The notes beneath the pieces were generated by a model. The model worked only from the letters and a program-made list of their open reading frames with translations, ran no database searches and was not told the origin of the DNA. This document shows positions 36,223 through 44,658 of a stretch of DNA of 64,000 bases, piece after piece. The position numbers and the translations under genes were made by a program. The stretch comes from Pirellulaceae bacterium (GTDB lineage: Bacteria > Planctomycetota > Planctomycetia > Pirellulales > Pirellulaceae), in contig BPJV01000001.1 of NCBI GenBank assembly GCA_026004795.1, positions 186,001 to 250,000 on the forward strand, written 5' to 3'. How positions within the stretch are numbered: the first letter of the stretch is position 1; each line of letters opens with the position of its first letter.

Positions 36223-36912
36223 ATGGTTCGATCGTCTCGCACGACGGTGATTAAGCGTGGCCAACCTCCGGCAAGGTGGACTGGGTTTACCTTGATCGAA
36301 CTGCTGTTGGTGTTGAGTATGATGGCGGCGCTGGCTGCGATTGCTGCGCCGCGGATGACGACGCTCTTTGAGCGCCAACAACTCAGTGCGGCCGCTTACC
36401 AAATCAAGCTGGAGTGGGAGGAGACGCGATTGGAGGCCATGCGCACCGGCCAGGTGCAGGTTTTTCTTTGTGAAGTAGGCACTGGCCGTTACCGTGTGGC
36501 TCCCTTGCTGCGGGCTGCCGACTACGCGAACGCCGGGGAGGGGGCGGAAGTGCTGTCATCTGCCGGTACGGTTGTCGAAACGCAGGCAAGCGGTTTCGTT
36601 AATCCGGCGTCCGATGGTTCGGCGGACTCCCTGAGCCATCAATGGGATCAATTGGAGGATGGAATTGTTTTCCGGGCATGTCGTGTCGCCACCGACATGC
36701 GCAGTTACCTGACGGCCCAAGAGGCTCAGGTTGCTGTAGCCGCAGGAACGAGCGTGCAGCAAGTACTTTTCTACCCCGATGGATCAACCACTACTGCCGA
36801 AGTGCAGTTGGAGAATCAGCGGGGTGACGTGTGGGCAGTCCGCCTGCGTGGGCTCACGGGACACACGGAGATTGTACGATTGCAGAGTGTTGCCGAGGCG
36901 GAAGCCAAATGA
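36223..36912 (+). CDS. gspH: Pseudopilin GspH
   Basis: A minor pseudopilin of 229 residues. The signal is PARWTGFTLIELLLVLSMMA with the standard Gly/Phe cleavage and Glu5. Downstream the protein contains LSAAAYQIKLEWEETRLEAM, RTGQVQVFLCEVGTGRYRV and a beta-rich C-terminus ending in LTGHTEIVRLQSV. The length and order (after GspG, before GspI) support GspH. Start ATG 36223 gives a 21-residue leader before the cleavage site, longer than usual. Confidence 0.88.
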   Translation: MVRSSRTTVIKRGQPPARWTGFTLIELLLVLSMMAALAAIAAPRMTTLFERQQLSAAAYQIKLEWEETRLEAMRTGQVQVFLCEVGTGRYRVAPLLRAADYANAGEGAEVLSSAGTVVETQASGFVNPASDGSADSLSHQWDQLEDGIVFRACRVATDMRSYLTAQEAQVAVAAGTSVQQVLFYPDGSTTTAEVQLENQRGDVWAVRLRGLTGHTEIVRLQSVAEAEAK

Positions 36913-36982
36913 GTGAAAGGAGTCGACGGTTCCGCCTGATGAGAATCCATCGTTCGCCGGGCGAAAGGCGAAATGCAAGTCA

Positions 36983-37876
36983 ATGAAAAGCGCAACAACA
37001 ACAGCACGATATGCCACTTCGGCTTCGCCAACCCTGGCGAGGGCTCATCACCGTCATGGCCTGTCGCTGTTGGAAGTTGTTCTGGCGTTGGCGATTCTGT
37101 CCATGGCAGCCGCCTATCTCGCTCAATCGATGGAAATCGCTGCCAATAACGCCATCAAGTCGCAACGTATCGCTGCCGCGGAATTGGTGGCCGAAAGTAT
37201 CATCGCGCAGGTAGTCGCCGGGATCATTCCCGCCGAACCGGTTACTTGGACGCCCTACTATACATCCTACGGAAACGAGGAGTGGCTCTACCAGCTGACC
37301 ATCCTGCCCACGGAAGTGCAAGGCATGCTGGGAGTGCAAGTTGCCGTGAAGGATGCGGCGAGTGCTACTCCGCTCCAAGCCGATTATGACTTGGCCGTCA
37401 GTCGCTGGATGATCGATCCCCAACTCGGGTTGGACACGCCACCGGTCGATGATGGTTACGGCGGTGAAGGCTACGGCGGCGGCAGCTACGGTTCGGGAAG
37501 TGGTAGTACCGCCGCGGGGACGAACGCTGGAGGTGCAGGGACCTCCACCGCAGGCAATGCAGCAGCGGGAGGCTCTGGATTTCCTCAGTTTTCTGGATTG
37601 TCCAGTGGTCGCGCTGGTGGAGGACGTGCTGGCGGGCCTGGTGGAGGACGTGCTGGCGGGCCTGGTGGAGCAGGTGGGGGCGGTCGTGGAGGCGGCCCCG
37701 GCGGCGGTGGCGGTGGTTTCCCCGGCGGTGGCGGAGCTCGCGGGGGCGGGCCAACGGGCAGTCCGGGAGGTGGCTTCGCGCCGTTCGGCGGTGGTCCGGC
37801 TGGTGGCGGTAGGGGTACGCGAGGCGGTGCCGGTGGTGGTTTCGCTCCGGGCGTCGGTGGTGGACGAGGTGGATGA
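36983..37876 (+). CDS. gspI: GspI-like pseudopilin with long Gly-rich tail
   Basis: A 297-residue protein; typical GspI is near 120-140. The N-terminal signal is RHGLSLLEVVLALAILSMAA, with Glu5 and a hydrophobic helix continuing as YLAQSMEIAANNAIKSQRI, typical of GspI. A small globular part runs to about residue 155 (WTPYYTSYGNEEWLYQLTI). The remaining 140 residues are Gly-rich low complexity (GRAGGPGGGRAGGPGG repeats with Pro, Phe and Arg). Its stop overlaps the gspJ start as ATGA. The tail may be a surface filament-like extension; it is also a place where slippage could change length. Confidence 0.85.
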   Translation: MKSATTTARYATSASPTLARAHHRHGLSLLEVVLALAILSMAAAYLAQSMEIAANNAIKSQRIAAAELVAESIIAQVVAGIIPAEPVTWTPYYTSYGNEEWLYQLTILPTEVQGMLGVQVAVKDAASATPLQADYDLAVSRWMIDPQLGLDTPPVDDGYGGEGYGGGSYGSGSGSTAAGTNAGGAGTSTAGNAAAGGSGFPQFSGLSSGRAGGGRAGGPGGGRAGGPGGAGGGGRGGGPGGGGGGFPGGGGARGGGPTGSPGGGFAPFGGGPAGGGRGTRGGAGGGFAPGVGGGRGG

Positions 37877-38940
37877 TGAACAGCGTACAGAAAGCAACGA
37901 GCCGGCGGCTGACCACGGACTCTCGTCAACGCGGCGGCTTTACCCTGGTCGAGTTGATGCTGGCGATGGCCTTGGTGGTCATTGCCGCAGCGCTGGTCGG
38001 GTCCATTATGCAACTCTACGCGCGAAACTTCACTACCCGTAGCGAAGACGTGCGACGGATGCAATTGGCTCATGCCATTTTACATATGATTGCGAATGAC
38101 ATTCGCGCAGTGGTCTTGGAACAAGAGTACGACGGTACGGTGCTGCAACAACAACTGGGCGGGGCGAGCGACGGAAACGCCAGTGGGACGACGCCGTCCA
38201 GCACGGGCACCACGGTCGAATCGCTCCCCGCCAGCAGTTCTGATCTTGGCGTCGCGACCGACGGCGACAGCACCGCCACCTCCAGCGTCAGTGATGCGTC
38301 GCTTCTGGCGGATCTTCCGCCGGGCCTGTACGGAGACCAATACTCCCTAACGCTCGACGTCAGCCGCGTGCCGCGACCGGACGAATACTTCGTGGAACAA
38401 CCGTCGCTCATGGAAGGCACGTTGCCCGACGTTCCGGGAGACATCAAAACGGTGACTTATTACGTGCAGGCGCCATCGATTCAAGGCGTTACGGACGACC
38501 TGAACGTCTTGGTGGGAGGAGACGGGAGCAGTGCCGGATTGGTGCGTCGCGCCCTGGATCGCGGGGTGCTGCGCAACGCTCAGGAAGCCGGGAATCTGCA
38601 AGCGGCCGACCGAACCGGTGAACTGATCGCTCCTGAGGTCGTGGGACTGGAATTCGCCTATTACGACGGTGAGATGGGTCAGTGGGTTTATCAATGGGAT
38701 TCGTCGCAACAATCCTTGCCCTGGCTGGTGCAGATCATCATCGCCATACAAATGGCCAGTGGTGAGGAGGCCGGAACCTTTCAACCAGGAACGCCGATCA
38801 GCAGTTTGACGTTGGAAGATCGCCAGGCGTTCGGCATCGAGGTTTACGAGCTGATGGTGGCTATTCCTGGTGCCCAATTGAAAGCGGCCAGCCAAGGAGA
38901 CGTCGATGCGGCAGCGGGATTGGATTCAATGGGGCTTTGA
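37873..38940 (+). CDS. gspJ: GspJ-like pseudopilin
   Basis: A 355-residue minor pseudopilin. The signal is RQRGGFTLVELMLAMALVVI with Gly/Phe cleavage and Glu5. Conserved J-like segments follow: MQLAHAILHMIANDIRAVVL, and a C-terminal region containing LEFAYYDGEMGQWVYQWDSS, typical of GspJ (xxFxYxDG..W...W). A Ser/Thr/Gly-rich stretch at about residues 95-135 is an insertion. The first ATG overlaps the gspI stop; the last codon overlaps the gspK ATG in TGATG, so translational coupling is likely. Confidence 0.93.
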   Translation: MMNSVQKATSRRLTTDSRQRGGFTLVELMLAMALVVIAAALVGSIMQLYARNFTTRSEDVRRMQLAHAILHMIANDIRAVVLEQEYDGTVLQQQLGGASDGNASGTTPSSTGTTVESLPASSSDLGVATDGDSTATSSVSDASLLADLPPGLYGDQYSLTLDVSRVPRPDEYFVEQPSLMEGTLPDVPGDIKTVTYYVQAPSIQGVTDDLNVLVGGDGSSAGLVRRALDRGVLRNAQEAGNLQAADRTGELIAPEVVGLEFAYYDGEMGQWVYQWDSSQQSLPWLVQIIIAIQMASGEEAGTFQPGTPISSLTLEDRQAFGIEVYELMVAIPGAQLKAASQGDVDAAAGLDSMGL

Positions 38941-40899
38941 TGGTGATCAAGCGTAGGTACCAATCGGATACGAACCCTGGTCGAGCGCGCCGTTCGGGCT
39001 ACCACCGTCGGAGTACTCGGCGTCGCCGAGCGTTCTTGTTGCTGATGGTCACCGTGGTGATCACCCTGGCGTCGTTAGCGGCGTTGAACTTTTCCCGATC
39101 GATGTTGATTTCCCATGAAGTGGCTGTCATCTCCCGTGCGCGATTGCAAGCGCAGATGGCAGCCGAATCCCACGCACAGGCCATCCGGCTGTTGCTGGCC
39201 TATCCTCCCGCAGAACGATTGAGTATGGGGGGCACTTGGAACAACCCGACATGGTTCCAGGCGGTCAATGTTGTCGCCGACCCCGATCCGGCACGTCGCG
39301 TCAATGTGACGGTCCTTGCGCCCAGTCTCGATGACATGGGCAACCTCAGCGGCTTGCGCTATGGGCTGCAAAATGAATCCGCCAAATTGAATCTCAATGC
39401 GCTGGTGCAATTGGATGCTTTGGCTGCAGAAATGAACGCCGCCACCAATGCCGCGTGGGCTGGCGGGGCAAGCCGGTGCGGCTGCAGGTTTGGCAGGCGC
39501 TTCTGAAGCCGATACGCTGGGAGTGGTATCCCTAGCGTCGGCCACCACCAATGGAACCTCGACTTCGCTGGCCACCAGTCTGCTCATGGGGTTGCCGGGA
39601 ATGACGCCGGAGATTGCCGATGCGATTCTGGATTTCATCGATGAAGACGAGGAGCCCCGTCCGTATGGAGCCGAGTATGCCGATTACTATTCGCAGCTTC
39701 AGCCCCCGTACAAGCCGCCCAACGGACCGCTGCAGTCGATCGAGCAGCTGCTGCTCGTGCGCGGCGTGACCCCCGCGATGCTTTTCGGTTACGACGAGAA
39801 CCGCAATGGATTCTTGGACGCCGAGGAGCAAGCGAAAATGAATGCGGGCATCGAGCCGGGACAGTTGCCTGGGGCCGTTTCCTCCGCGGCGTTGGATCCC
39901 GATGCCACTCCACCGCCACCGCTAGGATGGGCGCAGTACCTCACATTGCATTCTCAAGAAAAGAATGTAGCGCGGGATGGTACGCCGCGGATCAATATCA
40001 ACGCCGAAGATCTGGAGCAACTCTACGAGGACCTGGTCGCGGTGCTGGGAAACGAAGACTGGGCGAGTTTCATCGTTGCCTACCGCATTGCCGGACAATC
40101 GGGCAATGGAGGGGTGAGCCCACTGGTAACGTTGGCCACCATGGCGGCCGCCGACTCCCAGAACGACGGTGTGATGGAAGCGCAACTGAACAGTTTGGCA
40201 GGGGCCGGCAATCAGCAGCAGTCAGCAACCTCGGAACCGCCTCAGGTATGGTCCGCAGCGGCGTTGCAGCAGTTCGACTTGAGCCGAGGAGGAGAGGTGC
40301 AATTTACGCAGGTCCTGGACCTGATCGACGCTCGAGTAACGGTACAGCCCCAAGGTAACGGTGGTCAGGGCGAGGCCATTACGTACGCTTCTCCCTTTAC
40401 TTCGTTGCCCTTGGACTTGGCCAATTCGACCCCCATCTTGATGGATTACCTCACGACGGTCGATGCGCCGTCCATTCCCGGAAGAATCAACATCATGGAG
40501 TGCCCGCAAGAGATCCTGCGTGGGCTTCCCGGCCTGAGCGATGAAGTGGTCGACGAGATTCTGCAGGCCCGCATCGATGGTTCGGACTCGGAAACGCGGC
40601 AATTCGAAACCTGGCTGGCCATCGAGGGTTATCTGACCATGGATCAACTGCGAGCCTTGGTGCCGCTGATTACGTGTGGTGGAGATGTCTATAAAGCGCA
40701 AATCATTGGATACACCGAGTCCGGATCGGCGTTCGCCCGCATCGAAACCATTATCAGCGGTGCTGGGGAGCTTCCTGAGATTTTGTTCTTCCGCCGATTG
40801 GATCACTTGGGAAGGGGCTTCGAGATTCCCGTGCTGGGGCAACGTTTCGATGCGGTGACGCCGGGGAACGTCTCCCTGTCGTCAGCCGCCGCCTGGTGA
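38940..40899 (+). CDS. gspK: Pseudopilin-capping protein GspK (frameshifted)
   Basis: GspK, the large tip pseudopilin that starts assembly with I and J. N-terminal RRRAFLLLMVTVVITLASLA lacks Glu5, as is normal for GspK. The first reading frame ends early (39506) after TNAAWAGGAS; the adjacent frame continues LAGQAGAAAGLAGASEAD through to 40899. One extra base near 39450-39480, plausibly in the GGGG at 39465-39468, accounts for the break. The second part holds GspK helix-hairpin features (LPGMTPEIADAILDFIDEDE, GRINIMECPQEILRGLPGLS) and RININAEDLEQLYED. Reading through gives 652 residues. The ATG overlaps the gspJ stop. Confidence 0.85.
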
Positions 40900-41071
40900 G
40901 AGGCGGGCTGGTGAGAGGTGGCGAGGCGAGGCGCGTTCGAGGATTTGCCTTGCAATAATGGGGATCGGTGCACCATCGCAGACCGGGTCGGTAATTAAAC
41001 TAGAATAGAGAGTTTTCGTTCGGCACTCGGTTGAATTTCCGTCGACTGTCATCAATTCGAAGAAGAAACGT

Positions 41072-42898
41072 GTGGCTAAACCTATTCTGATCGACTGGCA
41101 AAACGATACCTTGGTACTGGCCTGCAGCGTGGGACGCGAGCGGCTGGGGGAAGTCGTGCTAATTCCTGGTGGTGAGGGAGCCGAGGGGGCGGACCTCGCT
41201 TCGATCTCCTCGGCCTTGCTTGGCGCCGTCGAGACGTTGAAGGTGGGAAAATCGCCGGTAGTGGTCATCGCACCGCGCGAGGCGATGGAGATGCGGACGA
41301 TCCAAGTGCCGCGGATCGAGCCGGAGGAACTCCCCGATGTAATTCGATTCCAGGCCCAGCGTCATTTCCCGCAGTTGAATGACAGTTGGTCGGTCGACTA
41401 CTTGTTGTTGCCCGATCGTCCTCAAGACGAGATGCAGACAGCCTTGGTGGCGGCACTCAATCCCGGTTTCCGCCAACAGGTAGCAGCGGCCTGCGAGAGA
41501 GCCCAGTTGGAGTTGGTACATATCGTGCCCAGGCCGCTTGAGATCGCCCGCTATGCACTGCACTATGGGCATATCGCGCCGCAGGGGGCGTCCGTAGTCG
41601 TAAGTCTGTCGGACCAGGCGGCCGAGTTTGTCCTGTTGGTCGACGGCCGTGTGGTCATGGTGCGGGGGTTTCGTTTGCCGGCCAACGGAGAAGGCTTTGG
41701 GCCGGCGTTGAAGTCCGAGTTGAATCGTACGTTGATTGCGGCTGCTCCGATGTTGCACGGTGCCCCGTTGCATCAGGCCATGCTGATCGCGCCGGCGGCT
41801 CTGCAGTCGAGCGCCCAGCCGGTTATAGCCCAGCGACTGGAGATTCCCCTGCACGTGGAAGACCCGGCAGCTTTGGTAGGGAAAGTGGCCGGCACCACCG
41901 CCGACCAGCTTGTTTTGCACCATGGACATCGCCTCACGGCGTTGGCTGGAGCAAGCTACCTGATCGCTGATCCGCCCGAGGTGAAGATCGATTTTCTGCA
42001 TCCCAAACGGCGCCCGCCGCAGCGTCAGAACCGCCGTAGAATCGTGCTGGCTGCCGTTGCTTTTTTGGTGATTTTAATGGGGGGGCTGAGCTGGTGGTAT
42101 CAGGAAACCAGTCGTCTGGCCCAGGAGCTGGCCGACTTGGAGGCGGAAATCGCCGCCAAAGAGCCATTGCAAAAGACTGCCCAAGAAAAGGTTGCGTTGT
42201 TGAAAGAGGTCGATCGCTTCCTGAAGGGATCCCCCAATTTTCTGGCCGAGTTGGCCTACGTCGCCGAGAAAATGCCTCCGCCGCAACAGGCGATTATCAG
42301 TGCTCCGACGATGAGCACCTCCCGCGACGGGTTGGGCGTGATGGCGATGAAGGTACTGGCCGATTCTCCCGCGACCATCACTCGTTTCGAACAAGCGTTG
42401 CGTGACGAGTTCCATGACGTGCGCGGCAGCAATTACGGAGAACTGGAGGAGCCTGCTGGGGAGTATCGATGGCAAGCGGCGGAGACGATCACCATCAAGA
42501 ACCGGGGATGGGACCTGGTGGATCAGTTGACGGGCGTGAAGCAGGTAGCATCCTCGCTTCCGGCCGATGGGTCACCTGCCTCGCCCGCGGATCAGGAGCA
42601 GCCGGCGATCGCCCAACAGTCCGCGGCGGGGCAGCGCGACCAAGAGTCGCGGCCCGTCGAGGCTGCCGACGAAACTTCGTTGAAATCGTCATCCGCGGGC
42701 CAGGTTTCGCCAGCAGCTCCATCTCCGGCCGAGGCTCCGCCGCCGGTAGAGTCGCCTGCGTCATCGCCACAGGCAACCGAGGGATCCGAGGGCCTGTCGC
42801 CCCCGAGTTCATTGCCAACCGATACTCCAGTTCCTGACGAGAACAAACGAGCGGCCCGAGAAGAGCCTGCTCCTGATGCCGCCGCATCGGCCGGGTAG
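41072..42898 (+). CDS. GspL / PilM-PilN-like T2SS assembly protein
   Basis: A 608-residue protein with a GTG start at 41072. Residues 1-310 form an actin-like PilM/GspL cytoplasmic domain (KPILIDWQNDTLVLACSVGR, VPRIEPEELPDVIRFQAQRH, then a second half from HIAPQGASVVVSLSDQ). A single TM helix follows at about 328-345 (IVLAAVAFLVILMGGLSWWY) and a coiled-coil segment (LADLEAEIAAKEPLQKTAQE), then a PilN-like periplasmic domain to about 490. The last 110 residues are Ala/Pro/Glu/Ser-rich low complexity. This is the inner-membrane assembly platform subunit binding GspE. About 170 nt of intergenic space separates it from gspK. Confidence 0.85.
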   Translation: MAKPILIDWQNDTLVLACSVGRERLGEVVLIPGGEGAEGADLASISSALLGAVETLKVGKSPVVVIAPREAMEMRTIQVPRIEPEELPDVIRFQAQRHFPQLNDSWSVDYLLLPDRPQDEMQTALVAALNPGFRQQVAAACERAQLELVHIVPRPLEIARYALHYGHIAPQGASVVVSLSDQAAEFVLLVDGRVVMVRGFRLPANGEGFGPALKSELNRTLIAAAPMLHGAPLHQAMLIAPAALQSSAQPVIAQRLEIPLHVEDPAALVGKVAGTTADQLVLHHGHRLTALAGASYLIADPPEVKIDFLHPKRRPPQRQNRRRIVLAAVAFLVILMGGLSWWYQETSRLAQELADLEAEIAAKEPLQKTAQEKVALLKEVDRFLKGSPNFLAELAYVAEKMPPPQQAIISAPTMSTSRDGLGVMAMKVLADSPATITRFEQALRDEFHDVRGSNYGELEEPAGEYRWQAAETITIKNRGWDLVDQLTGVKQVASSLPADGSPASPADQEQPAIAQQSAAGQRDQESRPVEAADETSLKSSSAGQVSPAAPSPAEAPPPVESPASSPQATEGSEGLSPPSSLPTDTPVPDENKRAAREEPAPDAAASAG

Positions 42899-42987
42899 CT
42901 TGCAGGCCCGCGAGCGCGGGGCGTGCTGACCGTACTGAACAGATTCTAGGATCCGCTGTCAATTCGCATTCGAAGTAGTTAGCCCAC

Positions 42988-44187
42988 ATGACGCAACGAG
43001 AACGTTTTCTAACAATCGCGGTCGCCGTAGTCCTGGGCATCTTTTTCGCCCAGTACGTGATCAACGGTATGCTGGTCAGTTTGCATGAGAAGCAGACTGC
43101 CGTCGATGCCGCTCGTTCAACCTCTAGCGATATGGATAAGCGGATTACGGATGGGAAGATTGCTGCGCGTGCCCTCGAGGAACTGGCAAAACGTTCGCTG
43201 CCGCGTGATGAGCAACGATTGGTCTCCCAATACCGCGATTGGTTAACATCATTAGGACGATCCGTGGAGATGGCCAGCATCGAAGTGGCGGTTCCCGACC
43301 GCCCTATGCACACCACGCCGGCGTACAATGCCTACAAATTCAGCCTTTCGGGACAGTGCCGGTTGGACCGCATGCTGGAGCTCTTAGGGAAGTTCTACGA
43401 TTACAATTATTTGCATCGAATATCGAATGCGTCCTTTCAGTGGATCGATAAGCGCCATGTGCAGGTCAACATCGACAGTATAGCGTTGGCGTTGAGCAAT
43501 GCTTCCCCCACGCAAGCCGCTCCGACTGGTTCCTCCGGTCGATTGGACCAGCCGATTGAGCGTTATGTGGAGGTGATCCTGGGGCGCAACCCGTTTTTCC
43601 CGCAGAACAATCCTCCCCAGTTACGAGTTTCGGGCCAACTTACGATCGAGCGAGGTAAACGGTGGGAGTTCCCCTTGGCGGCTGAAGCCCGCGATCCGGA
43701 AGGCGACCCGGTGCGGGTCGAGCTGGTCTCTACAGAAATTCCGGCGGGGCTGCGTCTACGCGGGGGAACGATCGAGTGGGAGCCGCAGGAGAATGGTCGT
43801 TACGAGATAGTGGTGCGGGCAGCCGATGAAGCTTGGCCGAGCAAGGCGATCGAACAACGTCTTGTGCTGCAGGTCGTCGACCCCAAAGTTGAGCCGCAAC
43901 CCGAACCGGAGCCCGAGCCGCCCAAGTTTGATCCAGCAAGGCAGACCTACGTGTCGGCAATGCTCGGAGGTCGAAACGGACCGGAGGTATGGATCCGCTC
44001 ACGCGTGGAAGGAAAAACGCTGAAGCTGCGTGTTGGCGATGAGTTCGAAGTGGGCACCATTCGAGCGAAGGTCGTTGACATCAATTTGCGCGAGAACTTC
44101 ATCGAACTCGAGAGCGACTCCCTGCGTTGGACGGTCGACATGGACACGCCATTGGCGACGGCCTTCGAGCGCGCTAAAGTCGACTGA
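42988..44187 (+). CDS. GspM / PilO-like protein with Ig-like and GspC-HR-like domains
   Basis: A 399-residue inner-membrane protein. An N-terminal TM helix (FLTIAVAVVLGIFFAQYVI, residues 7-25) is followed by a coiled-coil/PilO-like ferredoxin fold to about 170 (SQYRDWLTSLGRSVEMASIE, YKFSLSGQCRLDRMLELLGK). Residues about 205-300 look like a cadherin/Ig-like module (AAEARDPEGDPVRVELV, GGTIEWEPQENGRYEIVV). The C-terminus LKLRVGDEFEVGTIRAKVVD resembles the GspC homology region/PilP beta domain (LRVGDEF..GT..A.V), which contacts the secretin. So this gene may combine GspM and GspC functions. It closes the T2SS operon. Confidence 0.75.
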   Translation: MTQRERFLTIAVAVVLGIFFAQYVINGMLVSLHEKQTAVDAARSTSSDMDKRITDGKIAARALEELAKRSLPRDEQRLVSQYRDWLTSLGRSVEMASIEVAVPDRPMHTTPAYNAYKFSLSGQCRLDRMLELLGKFYDYNYLHRISNASFQWIDKRHVQVNIDSIALALSNASPTQAAPTGSSGRLDQPIERYVEVILGRNPFFPQNNPPQLRVSGQLTIERGKRWEFPLAAEARDPEGDPVRVELVSTEIPAGLRLRGGTIEWEPQENGRYEIVVRAADEAWPSKAIEQRLVLQVVDPKVEPQPEPEPEPPKFDPARQTYVSAMLGGRNGPEVWIRSRVEGKTLKLRVGDEFEVGTIRAKVVDINLRENFIELESDSLRWTVDMDTPLATAFERAKVD

Positions 44188-44658
44188 CAGGCATTTTGCT
44201 GCGTGCAGATCTCGCCGCGTAGCCCAGCCTCTCTGGACACCGCCTGATCGTGGTACCGCTTGGCGCGGCGAAGGGAAACTTCCAGGTGCGGATTGCTCCA
44301 CCGGCAGTGCTCACTGTCGGATGCTTGGCAGCGCCACGAATTGTCCTCCCTCCGTTGCAGTACCGCACACGACACCCTACCAGCGAATGGGCCGGCCAAT
44401 AGCGACAAAACGTAGCCATGGAGTAGACAGCGCTTCAGGTACCTTACATAATGGAGAGCCTTCCAGCGACGGTGCCTATCCCGACGTTATCCCCCTTTTA
44501 CAGTTTGAAGTAGAGCCCTTTGCGGCGGACGCTTCGTCAACAGGCGACGTTCTGCTACTACCCGCTGCCGGTCGCGAGGGCCTCCCGATCGCAAGTTCAT
44601 CACGCCGTCTGGCAGCGGACGGCGCTGCCGTAGATAACTCCTAGGCGAGGGAATTGCA
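44188..44658. other. Intergenic region after the T2SS operon
   Basis: About 470 nt. The plus frame from 44030 to 44644 is open but shares no motif and overlaps the end of the T2SS gene in another frame, so it is rejected as coding. No clear terminator was found. Confidence 0.4.

Noticed and set aside
44030-44644. Plus-strand 204-residue open frame after the T2SS operon.
   Set aside because: It starts inside the GspM-like gene in another frame and shows no recognisable domain.
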